In this document: positions 33,774-42,205 of the stretch, in pieces
Layout: the number at the start of each line of letters is the position of its first letter
How positions within the stretch are numbered: position 1 is the stretch's first letter
Assembly: GCA_963977125.1 (NCBI GenBank)
Contig: CAXBNJ010000002.1
Coordinates: 62,001-126,000, forward strand
Reading direction: 5' to 3'
Source: UBA2705 sp963977125
GTDB taxonomy: Bacteria > Pseudomonadota > Alphaproteobacteria > Micavibrionales > Micavibrionaceae
DNA: 64,000 nucleotides
The notes under the pieces: generated by a model
What the model was told of the DNA's origin: nothing
The model's database searches: none
Seen by the model: only the letters and a program-made list of their open reading frames with translations
Made by a program: the position numbers and the translations under genes

Positions 33774-35945
33774 TTAGTCTTTATCCATATTAACAACTTT
33801 CGACACGGCTGAAAAGTCTGATGTGCCTTCAAGTATCTTTAGCATACCATCATCCTTCATGCTTTTAAATCCTTTTTCAAAGGCCATCTTACGAATTTCG
33901 CCTTTTGCAGCATTTTGAGCGATCAAATCATCCAAATCTTCATCAAAAGTAAGAATCTCAGCCAAGGCCACACGCCCCTTGTAGCCTTTCCCCATACACA
34001 CAGGGCAACCCTCTTCATTTGCTTTATATATTTGTGGTGGATCGGACGGATCAACCCCTAAATAGGCACATTCTTTATCATCGGCTTGATAACCAACGCG
34101 GCACACGCTGCATAAACGACGCACAAGACGCTGCGCGAAAACCCCAATCAAAGCCCCCGCTATCATGCCTGGCTTGATACCTAAATCCATCAAGCGCGGC
34201 AAAGCGCCAAACGAATCATTCGTATGAAGCGTTGTATAAACTTGGTGCCCTGTCATCGCTGCCTTGAGCGCCATTTCTGCTGTTGTCTGGTCACGGATCT
34301 CCCCAATAAAGATAATATCAGGATCTTGGCGAAGCATAGCTTTAATACCATCAGAGAAATCCAGTATACCTTCGCGCACATTAGTCTGCCTAATCATAGG
34401 TAGTGTATACTCAACAGGATCTTCCAAAGTTTGGATATTCACCTCAACAGAGTTAATGTGGTTAAGCATAGAGTAAAGCGAGGTACTTTTACCGCTCCCC
34501 GTAGGGCCAGTTACAATAATAATGCCCTCAGGTTTAGTTTGACAATATTCGATTTTTTCGCGGTTATACGGACTAAATCCAAGCCCCTCAAGGGGCATAA
34601 TGCTTGCGCTTTTATCCAAAACACGCAAAACAATGTTTTCGCCATGAACCGTAGGTAATGATGAAACGCGGAAATCAGCCTCGCGCCCACCAACATTAAT
34701 GTGGAAGCGACCATCTTGCGGCGTTAATTTATCCGCGATATTCATTTGTGACATTAATTTAATGCGCTGCGAGACACCATTCCAGTGCTTTTTATGGATC
34801 ATGTAAGCCGTGAACAACACACCATCAAGCCTGAAACGTACACGCATAAAGTTTTCTTCTGGCTCAAAGTGCAAATCAGACACGCCGGTTTTTACCGCAT
34901 CAAAGACAAGCGCATTCACCAAGCGAACAATTGGGTGCGTATAGGCCGTATCGCCTGTTAAATCCGCGACATCAATATCATCGCCCTGCTGTTCAAGCTC
35001 TTCCAAAATCGCATCAATTGCATTGGCATAACCATAAGCCGCATCAATTGCATCAGCCAAGACTGTCGGTGTCGTGACCAAAGGTTTGATGTGCAGCCCC
35101 TTAGGGACATAACGGCGCAATGTATCCATCGCCACCACATCATGCGGATCAGTCATTGCCACACAAACTTCATCTTCATCAATTGAGACAGGCAGAACAT
35201 TCATCTTTTCAGCAACGCTCTTATCCATAAGTGCCAATGCGGCGCCATCAACAATCGTATTGCGAGGATCAAAAACCTCATGACCCGCCGCTTCAGCCAA
35301 GACCTGCGAAAGGACTTGCTCATCAATAAACTCAAGGTCAACGAGGACTTGCCCCAGCATTTTTCCTGAAATTTTCTTTTCTTGTAGCGCGACGGTTAAC
35401 TGCCCTGGCGTTAATACACCTAGCTCAATCAAACGATCACCTAAACGCGCGCTACCTTCAGCATCGACATTCACAGGGACGCTAGAACCACCCGCGCCCA
35501 TAGAACCACCAGTGTCGTCCATTTCAATATCGCTATTTTTCTTTTGCGACATGCCCTTACCACCAATCGTTTCGGGAAGCACTTCAGTTGCTTCAACGTC
35601 CAAAACATATTCTTCGTCGACGACAATCTCACCCGATATATTCATATCAAGCGACGTATTCTCATGGCGGGAAGCTACAGCCGATTTATCACTCTGCGGC
35701 ACAGATGCCTTATCGGTACTATCTGCGATTATAGCCCCGACAACATCAGTCTCGGCGTCAGCATCAATCTCTAGACCACGAACATCTTCAGCACCACCAG
35801 CAGTAACGCCGTCATTTTCTCCCTCTAACGAAAGCGATGACATAGCTTTCGCCTCAGCCTCTTGCACTTCCTCAGGCTTGATCGATAACGGGTCCTTGCG
35901 ATCCGATTGGTCTGGCTTTTCTGAATTTGAAAAATCACCGCCCAC
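33774..35945 (-). CDS. mshE: pilus assembly ATPase (MshE/PilB/GspE)
   Basis: This 723-residue hexameric ATPase powers pilus extension. It has an acidic, variable N-terminal 160 residues and an MshEN domain (about 164-225; RLGDRLIELGVLTPGQLTVAL then MLGQVLVDLEFI). The central ATPase has Walker A GPTGSGKST (about 480-488), Walker B DPDIIFIGEIRD and His-box GHQVYTTLHTN. A zinc CxxC pair lies at about 613-652. MshEN domains bind cyclic di-GMP in MshE. The start is a GTG with AGAGGTG 8 bp upstream. It heads the pilus cluster, 162 bp before mshG. Confidence 0.93.
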   Translation of the reverse strand: MGGDFSNSEKPDQSDRKDPLSIKPEEVQEAEAKAMSSLSLEGENDGVTAGGAEDVRGLEIDADAETDVVGAIIADSTDKASVPQSDKSAVASRHENTSLDMNISGEIVVDEEYVLDVEATEVLPETIGGKGMSQKKNSDIEMDDTGGSMGAGGSSVPVNVDAEGSARLGDRLIELGVLTPGQLTVALQEKKISGKMLGQVLVDLEFIDEQVLSQVLAEAAGHEVFDPRNTIVDGAALALMDKSVAEKMNVLPVSIDEDEVCVAMTDPHDVVAMDTLRRYVPKGLHIKPLVTTPTVLADAIDAAYGYANAIDAILEELEQQGDDIDVADLTGDTAYTHPIVRLVNALVFDAVKTGVSDLHFEPEENFMRVRFRLDGVLFTAYMIHKKHWNGVSQRIKLMSQMNIADKLTPQDGRFHINVGGREADFRVSSLPTVHGENIVLRVLDKSASIMPLEGLGFSPYNREKIEYCQTKPEGIIIVTGPTGSGKSTSLYSMLNHINSVEVNIQTLEDPVEYTLPMIRQTNVREGILDFSDGIKAMLRQDPDIIFIGEIRDQTTAEMALKAAMTGHQVYTTLHTNDSFGALPRLMDLGIKPGMIAGALIGVFAQRLVRRLCSVCRVGYQADDKECAYLGVDPSDPPQIYKANEEGCPVCMGKGYKGRVALAEILTFDEDLDDLIAQNAAKGEIRKMAFEKGFKSMKDDGMLKILEGTSDFSAVSKVVNMDKD

Positions 35946-36262
35946 TTTGGCACCTCTTTATTTAATTATATTATAAACTTACCGGAAAACGGCCGCCCCG
36001 ACACATGAACACCGCATGTCATTATTAATGCCCACATAGTGTAACACGAATCACCTTGCTTGCACATGCAGCAAACTTAAAATTAAATATGCATCGAAAA
36101 CATTAACAATCTCTTATTGCCGACAAATCAGTTAAGAAAAATACAGTGATTTTACGATTATGAAACAACACGCTTTAATGATTGCACGATTTATAATAGA
36201 CTTAGCCCAGATAAACCTCCAATCACGATGTGATTTATATATAAATTCTAAGGATACACGAC
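35946..36262. other. 317-bp AT-rich intergenic region between divergent genes
   Basis: This region holds the upstream signals of mshE (minus) and the 36263 gene (plus). On the plus strand there is a perfect TATAAT at 36192-36197 with no convincing -35. An inverted repeat AATCAC-GAT-GTGATT lies at 36221-36235 in the expected 5' leader and could be an operator. Nothing else stands out. Confidence 0.35.
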
Positions 36263-36703
36263 ATGCCAGCTGAACTCCGCCGTCTCGTCTTCTCACACAA
36301 AGAAACGACAGAAGCCCTTATAAATTACGGCAAGAAAGAAAGCATCCCCTTCCCTAAAGGCAAGATGATCCGCGCAAAATATGCCGGCAATGCTGAATAC
36401 GAACTACACAGCATGAAAGGCAAGCAAACTGGCGTTAATAAAAACTTTAACGTTGATGATCAAAATCGCGCCATCATCGTGACCTTTTTTGACGAAGAAA
36501 CTTTCGAACATAAGTTTTTCAACCTCACAGCCGACTTCGTGAGCGCCGCGCTTATCAATTACTGCATAATCCATAAAATTATGCTGCCTCGTGAAGCGAG
36601 AAAATCGCTTGATTTAACTGACTTCAACATATGTATGGACGTGGTGCTCGATAACAATAAAGGCACAGCTCAAAATCCGGACGCTCTATCACTTGAAGAT
36701 TAA
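36263..36703 (+). CDS. hypothetical protein
   Basis: This 146-residue protein starts MPAELRRLVFSHKETTEALINYGKK after an AAGGATAC site. It contains no signal peptide. It appears alpha/beta, with a central strand (RAIIVTFFDEETFEHKFFNL) and an amphipathic helix (FVSAALINYCIIHKIMLPREARKSLDL). The N-terminal motif looks conserved in alphaproteobacteria, but I cannot name it. It is adjacent to but divergent from the pilus ATPase gene. Confidence 0.68.
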   Translation: MPAELRRLVFSHKETTEALINYGKKESIPFPKGKMIRAKYAGNAEYELHSMKGKQTGVNKNFNVDDQNRAIIVTFFDEETFEHKFFNLTADFVSAALINYCIIHKIMLPREARKSLDLTDFNICMDVVLDNNKGTAQNPDALSLED

Positions 36704-36754
36704 GGCACAAGCCCATCTTCGAGCCTACGGCTTTATATTTCACGAACACAACAC

Positions 36755-36787
36755 AAAAAAGGCTGCATTTTCATGCAGCCTTTTTCT
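36755..36787. terminator. bidirectional terminator between the unknown gene and rpsD
   Basis: AAAAAAGGCTGCAT / ATGCAGCCTTTTT (36755-36785) with a 4-nt loop. It has T runs on both strands and serves the convergent 36263 gene and rpsD. Confidence 0.88.
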
Positions 36788-36806
36788 AATTCTAATATTA
36801 AACCAA

Positions 36807-37424
36807 TTAACGTGAATAGAATTCGACGATAAGGTTAGGCTCCATCATGCTGGCATAAGGAACATCTTCAAGTGCCGGCGCACGTAAGAATGTTGCTTTG
36901 AATGATTTTTCATCAACTTCAATATATTCGCAATATTCGCGCTCAGTAGATTTTTGCGCTTCTAATACCAAAGCCATTGTGCGTGAAGATTCTTTCACTT
37001 CAATAACGTCACCGTCTTTAACTTGGTAAGAAGGGATGTTCATGTATTTGCCATTTACAGTCACGTGACCGTGGTTAACAAACTGACGTGCAGAGAAAAC
37101 TGTTGGCACGAATTTAGCGCGGTAAACAACAGCATCCAAACGACGCTCAAGCAAACCAATAAGGTTTTGACCCGCATCGCCACGTAGACGTGAAGCTTCT
37201 TTAAAATATGTACGGAATTGTTTTTCGCCAACGTTACCGTAGTAACCTTTAAGCTTTTGTTTAGCCATCAACTGTAAACCATAATCAGATAGCTTGCCGC
37301 GACGCTCGCCGTGCATGCCTGGCGCTGTTTGACGCAGGTTATAAGGTGACTTCATACGACCCCATAGGTTACAACCTAGGCGACGATCAATTTTATATTT
37401 AGTACTAATACGCTTACCACTCAT
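36807..37424 (-). CDS. rpsD: 30S ribosomal protein S4
   Basis: S4 is a primary 16S rRNA-binding assembly protein. The ATG at 37424 gives the standard 205 residues (MSGKRISTKYKIDRRLG) with an AAAGGAAA site just before it; the open frame extends 45 bp further upstream and is not needed. The S4 RNA-binding domain sits at about 95-160 (RRLDAVVYRAKFVPTVFSARQFVNHGHVTVNGK). As in most alphaproteobacteria it stands alone, downstream of a tRNA gene on the same strand. Confidence 0.97.
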   Translation of the reverse strand: MSGKRISTKYKIDRRLGCNLWGRMKSPYNLRQTAPGMHGERRGKLSDYGLQLMAKQKLKGYYGNVGEKQFRTYFKEASRLRGDAGQNLIGLLERRLDAVVYRAKFVPTVFSARQFVNHGHVTVNGKYMNIPSYQVKDGDVIEVKESSRTMALVLEAQKSTEREYCEYIEVDEKSFKATFLRAPALEDVPYASMMEPNLIVEFYSR

Positions 37425-37648
37425 AGTGATTTTCCTTTTTTTTTGATTATTGTCCCAACCGGCCGACATACGGCTTGATTTTTCAGCACTAGCGCCTCAA
37501 ATCAACGGAAGCCAAGAGACTCCTCTTTCTTGAGAGTATGGGCAATATACGGATTCCCCTGAGAATGTCAAAACTTTTCTGCGTAAAAACAGCATAAAAG
37601 CAGTGATGATCACTAAAAAATTAACAGGGGGCAGGAAATCAGAAAAAA

Positions 37649-37726
37649 TGGTGGGCCCGGCAGGATTCGAACCTGCGACCGATCCGTTATGAGCGGAGCG
37701 CTCTAACCGGGCTGAGCTACAGGCCC
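37649..37726 (-). tRNA. tRNA with CAT anticodon, probably tRNA-Ile2 (else tRNA-Met)
   Basis: The minus strand folds as a complete cloverleaf. The acceptor is GGGCCTG / CGGGCCC, with encoded CCA at 37649-37651. The D arm is GCTC/GAGC, the anticodon loop CTCATAA with CAT, and the T arm GCAGG-TTCGAAT-CCTGC. The CTCATAAC loop and CGGTCG variable region look more like the lysidine-modified Ile2 tRNA than the elongator or initiator Met tRNA. The acceptor begins with a pairing G-C rather than the mispaired initiator pattern. Confidence 0.92.
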
Positions 37727-37840
37727 ACACGCTTCGATTCGAATACCTAAAAACAAAGGCCTTCGTGATCTAGCCAGAATGATTTAGCCTATTTTATACA
37801 CAAGAGCAAGGCTTTTGTTTCACTGCAACACACAAAATCA

Positions 37841-37869
37841 TTGATAAAACACACTATTTTTCCTAATAT
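37841..37869 (+). promoter_or_regulatory. sigma70-type promoter of the patatin gene
   Basis: TTGATA (37841-37846), a 17-bp spacer, TAATAT (37864-37869), 51 bp before the ATG. Both hexamers are good and the spacing is ideal. Confidence 0.5.
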
Positions 37870-37920
37870 AGCTGAGCTTAAAAAATAAATAAAAAAATAA
37901 TAAAATTTGGGAGCGTATCT

Positions 37921-39441
37921 ATGGCTGAAGAGAACAATAAGGCTGCGAAAAAATCTGTCTATTTGCTGTATATACCCGGCGGCGCAATGCTCGGCTGCGT
38001 CCCGTTAAAAATGCTCACTGAATTAGAGCGCCTAACAGGCCGCCCTTCACGTGATTTGTTCCAAGCTTTTGAAGGCGTCTCAACCGGTGCGATTTGCATT
38101 TCCAGTATCTTATCAGACCACACAGCCCAAGAAACATTAGATTGCTACAAAACAGATGGGCAAAAGATTTTTGAACCTATTCATAACCGCACATTAAAAA
38201 TGTCCTTCACTAATGTAGCGAGTTTTATTTTCTCTGGCACCGACCCCTTAAAAACCCACCGTTATAAATTAAGCGAAATCATCCGCACATCCAATCAACT
38301 GATGCGCTGCCTTGATGAGAGCTATTTCCAAGACTTTGATAATTTAAAGAAATTCTCAAAACAAGAAATCATTTCTAACAGCAGTAAAAATAGCGCCGCA
38401 AAGATCTGTAAAAAGCTTTTAGAAGACACATCCATCAACGCGGAATCGCGCGAATTAATCAAAACGATGGATATGTATATTGATCAAATCAAGCCAACAG
38501 GTACACTCTCGTCGTTTTTCTATAAGGCTGCCCGTAAACCAGTCGATATGGTGATCAAACACTGGGCCGGCGATCACTATTACTCATCCGACACCCCCAG
38601 AGAAATTTTCAAAAAGCGCTTCGGTAAAAAACGTTTAAGTGACAGCCCTAAATCTGTCTATATTGCGGCTTACAACCAAGAAGACGCTGAATTCACACAT
38701 TTTTACCACCGCAAAGACGACTTGTTCTCCAACAGCGCCGATGCGACAGGTGAGACTTCTGAAGGCAATGAGTTCATATGGGATTCCACAATGGCGAGCA
38801 TCTCGAGCCCATTTGCATTTGTACCGCACAAGACATTAACCGGTAAAATTTTTACTGACCAAGCCACCATTCACTCCCCCATCGCTTCAGTTTGCGATTT
38901 ATATAGACGCAAAGAAGCGGGAACAGATATTAAATTTGTTTATTTTGGCGTCGGTCGTTACGATGAATCCTTCATTATGCAAGAGCACAAAAAGCTCGGC
39001 GTTATTGGACGTGTATTAAGCGGCGGCATGATGTCTGATCTTGAAAATTACACAACGACACTCGCCAACCAAGCGCTCGGCAACTTAATTGGCCCTGATA
39101 ATATCTCGGTTTTCAATCCAAGACTGACCACAAAAGAAATCAAAGCACTTAACCTTGAGCCTTCACGCGATACACTTGATGCCACACCTGAAAACACAGA
39201 TAAACTTGAACAAATAGCGGACAGCTATATACAGATCCCACGGGTTAAAGCCCGCCTGCATACACTGGCTATAGATTTGTGTGAAAACTTATATAATTTA
39301 GGCCAACTGGATAAAGATCACCTTGACCTTGTTAAGCAGCGCTGCGATTGCGCCAATGTTGACAAAGACAAACCACATCATCAGGACCAACGTAACTCCC
39401 CTTGGCAGGGCGTAAAGAGCTGGCTTGGTTGGGCGCCATAA
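37921..39441 (+). CDS. patatin-like phospholipase
   Basis: The 506-residue protein has an oxyanion-hole region (IPGGAMLG, 18-25) and a nucleophile elbow GVSTG with Ser54. The catalytic Asp is probably Asp313 (FTDQATIHSPIAS), where most patatins have DGG/DGA; the Gly is replaced by Gln. The C-terminal 180 residues are helical and unassigned. No signal peptide is present. Patatin-like phospholipases hydrolyse acyl ester bonds of membrane lipids, and many intracellular bacteria use them as effectors. Whether this one is exported is unknown. A strong promoter precedes it and a terminator follows. Confidence 0.85.
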   Translation: MAEENNKAAKKSVYLLYIPGGAMLGCVPLKMLTELERLTGRPSRDLFQAFEGVSTGAICISSILSDHTAQETLDCYKTDGQKIFEPIHNRTLKMSFTNVASFIFSGTDPLKTHRYKLSEIIRTSNQLMRCLDESYFQDFDNLKKFSKQEIISNSSKNSAAKICKKLLEDTSINAESRELIKTMDMYIDQIKPTGTLSSFFYKAARKPVDMVIKHWAGDHYYSSDTPREIFKKRFGKKRLSDSPKSVYIAAYNQEDAEFTHFYHRKDDLFSNSADATGETSEGNEFIWDSTMASISSPFAFVPHKTLTGKIFTDQATIHSPIASVCDLYRRKEAGTDIKFVYFGVGRYDESFIMQEHKKLGVIGRVLSGGMMSDLENYTTTLANQALGNLIGPDNISVFNPRLTTKEIKALNLEPSRDTLDATPENTDKLEQIADSYIQIPRVKARLHTLAIDLCENLYNLGQLDKDHLDLVKQRCDCANVDKDKPHHQDQRNSPWQGVKSWLGWAP

Positions 39442-39476
39442 TTTAGACTAAAGACACCAAAGTGAAAATTAAGATT

Positions 39477-39526
39477 AAACAAAACAAAAGCCGGATTAAA
39501 TAATCCGGCTTTTGTTTTGTTTTGGT
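39477..39526. terminator. strong bidirectional terminator after the patatin gene
   Basis: A perfect 18-bp stem AAAACAAAAGCCGGATTA / TAATCCGGCTTTTGTTTT (39481-39498 and 39501-39518), extendable outward by 4 bp, with T-rich flanks on both strands. It ends the patatin gene and the convergent 49-codon gene. Confidence 0.88.
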
Positions 39527-39550
39527 TACACGGTCTACTGACGCGCAAGC

Positions 39551-39700
39551 TTAAACGAGCTTAAGAAGAAAGTTCGTTACAGCGCCCACTGTATTAACAA
39601 CAGGCAGCGAAGCGGCATCGTTACCCGCGCAAGCAATTTCAATTTCTTCCATCACTAAATTTGAAAAACCATCTGATAGTTCGTTAAAAAATTTCGACAT
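39551..39700 (-). CDS. 49-residue peptide, candidate double-glycine-type precursor
   Basis: The frame from ATG 39700 to TAA 39551 encodes MSKFFNELSDGFSNLVMEEI, then EIACAG, then NDAASLPVVNTVGAVTNFLL and KLV. The part up to Ala-Gly fits the double-glycine leader pattern: Leu at -12, Glu at -8, Ile at -7, Ala-Gly at -2/-1. The remaining 23 residues are hydrophobic and would be the mature peptide. A ribosome site GGGGAAAT, a promoter (39729-39757) and the terminator (39477-39526) make a complete unit. Function as a bacteriocin or signal is inference. Confidence 0.55.
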   Translation of the reverse strand: MSKFFNELSDGFSNLVMEEIEIACAGNDAASLPVVNTVGAVTNFLLKLV

Positions 39701-39728
39701 TATATTTCCCCTTGTTCAATTTAAAAAG

Positions 39729-39757
39729 AGATTAGCAGTGTTGATATATTATGTCAA
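39729..39757 (-). promoter_or_regulatory. sigma70-type promoter of the 49-residue peptide gene
   Basis: On the minus strand, perfect TTGACA (39752-39757), a 17-bp spacer, then TAATCT (39729-39734). It predicts a leader of about 22 nt before the ATG at 39700. Confidence 0.45.
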
Positions 39758-39862
39758 GAATATACAGCCCCGTGAAACAAACCAATCCTTATAAACAAAA
39801 CATAGCAACTTACCGACACCGTCAGATGGCACAACTTTCAAAATTTTATCAATAAAACAAAA

Positions 39863-39893
39863 ATAAGGCCGCAAATAAAGCGGCCTTATAAAA
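39863..39893 (-). terminator. rho-independent terminator of rpoD
   Basis: ATAAGGCCGC / GCGGCCTTAT (39863-39872 and 39880-39889) around a 7-nt loop. On the minus strand it is followed by TTTTTGTTTT, just downstream of the rpoD stop at 39921. Confidence 0.85.
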
Positions 39894-39920
39894 TTCTGAT
39901 TAGCGTTACATGAGTAAAGC

Positions 39921-41942
39921 TTATGTGTCCAAGAAGCTACGTAGCTTACGGCTACGGCTTGGGTGCTTCAACTTACGCAAGGCTTTAGCTTCAATCTGAC
40001 GGATACGCTCACGCGTTACGTTGAACTGCTGGCCAACTTCTTCCAAAGTGTGATCTGTATTCATGCCAATACCAAAACGCATACGCAAGACGCGCTCTTC
40101 ACGTGGAGTAAGTGTTGCGAGTACGCGCGTTGTCGTTTCACGTAAGTTTGAGTGAATAGCGCTCTCAACAGGCAAAATAGCATTCTTATCTTCAATGAAA
40201 TCACCAAGACTTGAATCTTCTTCATCACCAATAGGCGTCTCCAAAGATACAGGCTCTTTCGCAATCTTAAGAACTTTACGAACTTTTTCAAGCGGCATAT
40301 GTAAGCGTTCAGCCAATTCTTCTGGCGTCGGCTCGCGACCAATTTCGTGCATCATTTGACGGCTTGTACGAACAAGCTTGTTAATCGTCTCAATCATATG
40401 AACAGGGATACGAATAGTCCGCGCCTGATCCGCGATAGAACGCGTAATCGCTTGACGGATCCACCATGTCGCATAAGTCGAGAATTTATAACCGCGACGA
40501 TATTCAAATTTATCAACGGCTTTCATCAAGCCAATATTACCTTCTTGGATAAGATCCAAGAATTGCAAACCACGATTTGTATATTTTTTAGCAATCGAAA
40601 TAACCAAACGTAGATTCGCTTCAACCATTTCTTTCTTCGCACGGCCAGCTTCTTTTTCGCCTTTTTGTACGGTTGCCACAATGCGGCGGAATTCTTTCAG
40701 AGGCAGCCCCGCTTCATCGCCGATAAACATAATTTGGCTACGCATACTGGTGACGCGCTCGCCGTAACGTTCAACAAAACGCTCCCAGCCTTTGCCTTTT
40801 AATGCACTGACCGTCTCAATCCAATTTGTATCCATCTCATTGCTGAAATGATGCTTAAGGAAATCTTCGCGCTTCACGCCGCTATCGACAGCGAAACGCA
40901 TGATTTTACCTTCAAGGCTCACCAACTCACGGTTCATTTTATAGAGTTTTTCAATCAGCTGATCAATACGCGCTGAGTTCAAGCTAATCGCATTCATCAA
41001 GCCGACCATTTCCAAATTCAAAGCTTTATACTTTTTATTGGTTGGTACGCTTGGCTCTTCGCCTTTATGTAGAGATTCAAGACGCTCTTTTTGAACTTTT
41101 AGAATCTTTTTATATGTTTTTTTAATTTTAGCGAAGCTTTCAAAAACGATCGGACGTAATTCTTCTTCCATCGCCGCGATTGATACGCTGGCAATATCAT
41201 CGCCGTCATCGCCGTCATCATCGTCGTCGCCATCACTCGAAGAGTCTGAATCATCATCTTCTTCATCATCGTCATCTGCGCTTTTATCTGAATCTTCTGA
41301 TTTATCATCAGATTTTTCAGCACTATCATCGTCATCATCACTATCTGTCGCGCTGGCTACAGCGTCCGGATCAGCTTCTGGATTCTCAGGGCTATACATA
41401 GCCTCAAGGTCGATAATTTCACGTAAAAGAATATCTTCATTTTGCAGTGATTCATACCAAGCGATAAGTGATTCGATAGCTAATGGGCTTTCGCAAATCC
41501 CACTAATCATCATTTCTTTACCAGCTTCAATACGTTTAGCTATCGCAATCTCGCCTTCACGAGAAAGCAGCTCAACAGTACCCATCTCACGCAGATACAT
41601 GCGCACAGGATCATCAGTACGGCCTGTATCATCGCTTGCGATGTTACCGCCTGATTCATATTCAGGATCATCTTCAGATTTTGCAGCAGGCGCAGCTTCT
41701 TCTTCGAAGTCGTCTTCGCTCTCAACCATTTGCACGCCAGCTTCAGACAAGCTAGCCATTGCGTCTTCAATCTGTTCAGATGTGAACTCTTCACCAGGCA
41801 GCGCCGCGTTAAGCTCGTCATATGTGACGAAGCCGCGTGCTTTACCTGTTTTAGATAATTTTTTTACAACGGCACTTATTGATCCAGCTTTAACTGATAC
41901 ATCACCGTCGTCTTGATCTCTCGCTTTTTCACTAACGCTCAT
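39921..41942 (-). CDS. rpoD: RNA polymerase sigma factor RpoD (sigma70)
   Basis: The primary housekeeping sigma factor, 673 residues. Regions visible: 1.1 (1-80), 1.2 (GRTDDPVRMYLREMGTVELL, about 107-126), 2.1-2.4 (RLVISIAKKYTNRGLQFLDLIQEGNIGLMKAV and YATWWIRQAI), 3, and 4.2 (LEEVGQQFNVTRERIRQIEAKALRKLKHP). Between regions 1.2 and 2 lies an Asp/Glu/Ser insert at 199-249 in which 32 of 51 residues are acidic, longer than I expect. It belongs to the yqeY-dnaG-rpoD block. A weak Shine-Dalgarno precedes the start. Confidence 0.96.
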   Translation of the reverse strand: MSVSEKARDQDDGDVSVKAGSISAVVKKLSKTGKARGFVTYDELNAALPGEEFTSEQIEDAMASLSEAGVQMVESEDDFEEEAAPAAKSEDDPEYESGGNIASDDTGRTDDPVRMYLREMGTVELLSREGEIAIAKRIEAGKEMMISGICESPLAIESLIAWYESLQNEDILLREIIDLEAMYSPENPEADPDAVASATDSDDDDDSAEKSDDKSEDSDKSADDDDEEDDDSDSSSDGDDDDDGDDGDDIASVSIAAMEEELRPIVFESFAKIKKTYKKILKVQKERLESLHKGEEPSVPTNKKYKALNLEMVGLMNAISLNSARIDQLIEKLYKMNRELVSLEGKIMRFAVDSGVKREDFLKHHFSNEMDTNWIETVSALKGKGWERFVERYGERVTSMRSQIMFIGDEAGLPLKEFRRIVATVQKGEKEAGRAKKEMVEANLRLVISIAKKYTNRGLQFLDLIQEGNIGLMKAVDKFEYRRGYKFSTYATWWIRQAITRSIADQARTIRIPVHMIETINKLVRTSRQMMHEIGREPTPEELAERLHMPLEKVRKVLKIAKEPVSLETPIGDEEDSSLGDFIEDKNAILPVESAIHSNLRETTTRVLATLTPREERVLRMRFGIGMNTDHTLEEVGQQFNVTRERIRQIEAKALRKLKHPSRSRKLRSFLDT

Positions 41943-42205
41943 TTATTTACCAAACTCGCTATCTTGCTGTTATTCATTAGAGGCCCACTATGCTTTGATC
42001 GTATTCCCCAAAACATAAAAAAGAGATAGTTCGTTTACGTTCAAATTCAAAGCGCACCCATTACAGGCAATACTAATCTGAGGAATTCGCAAATCAAAGC
42101 GGATTAAAGCGGATTTTGACAGAAAAATCCAATGTTTTTTTATACTTTATATAAATCCATCCAGAATCCAGTGTTTTCGCGTGCTAAAGCGGCCTTGATT
42201 TACCT

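Noticed and set aside
37497..37730. Open reading frame of 77 codons on the minus strand
   Set aside because: It runs through the tRNA gene, and its codons are explained by the tRNA and its flanks.
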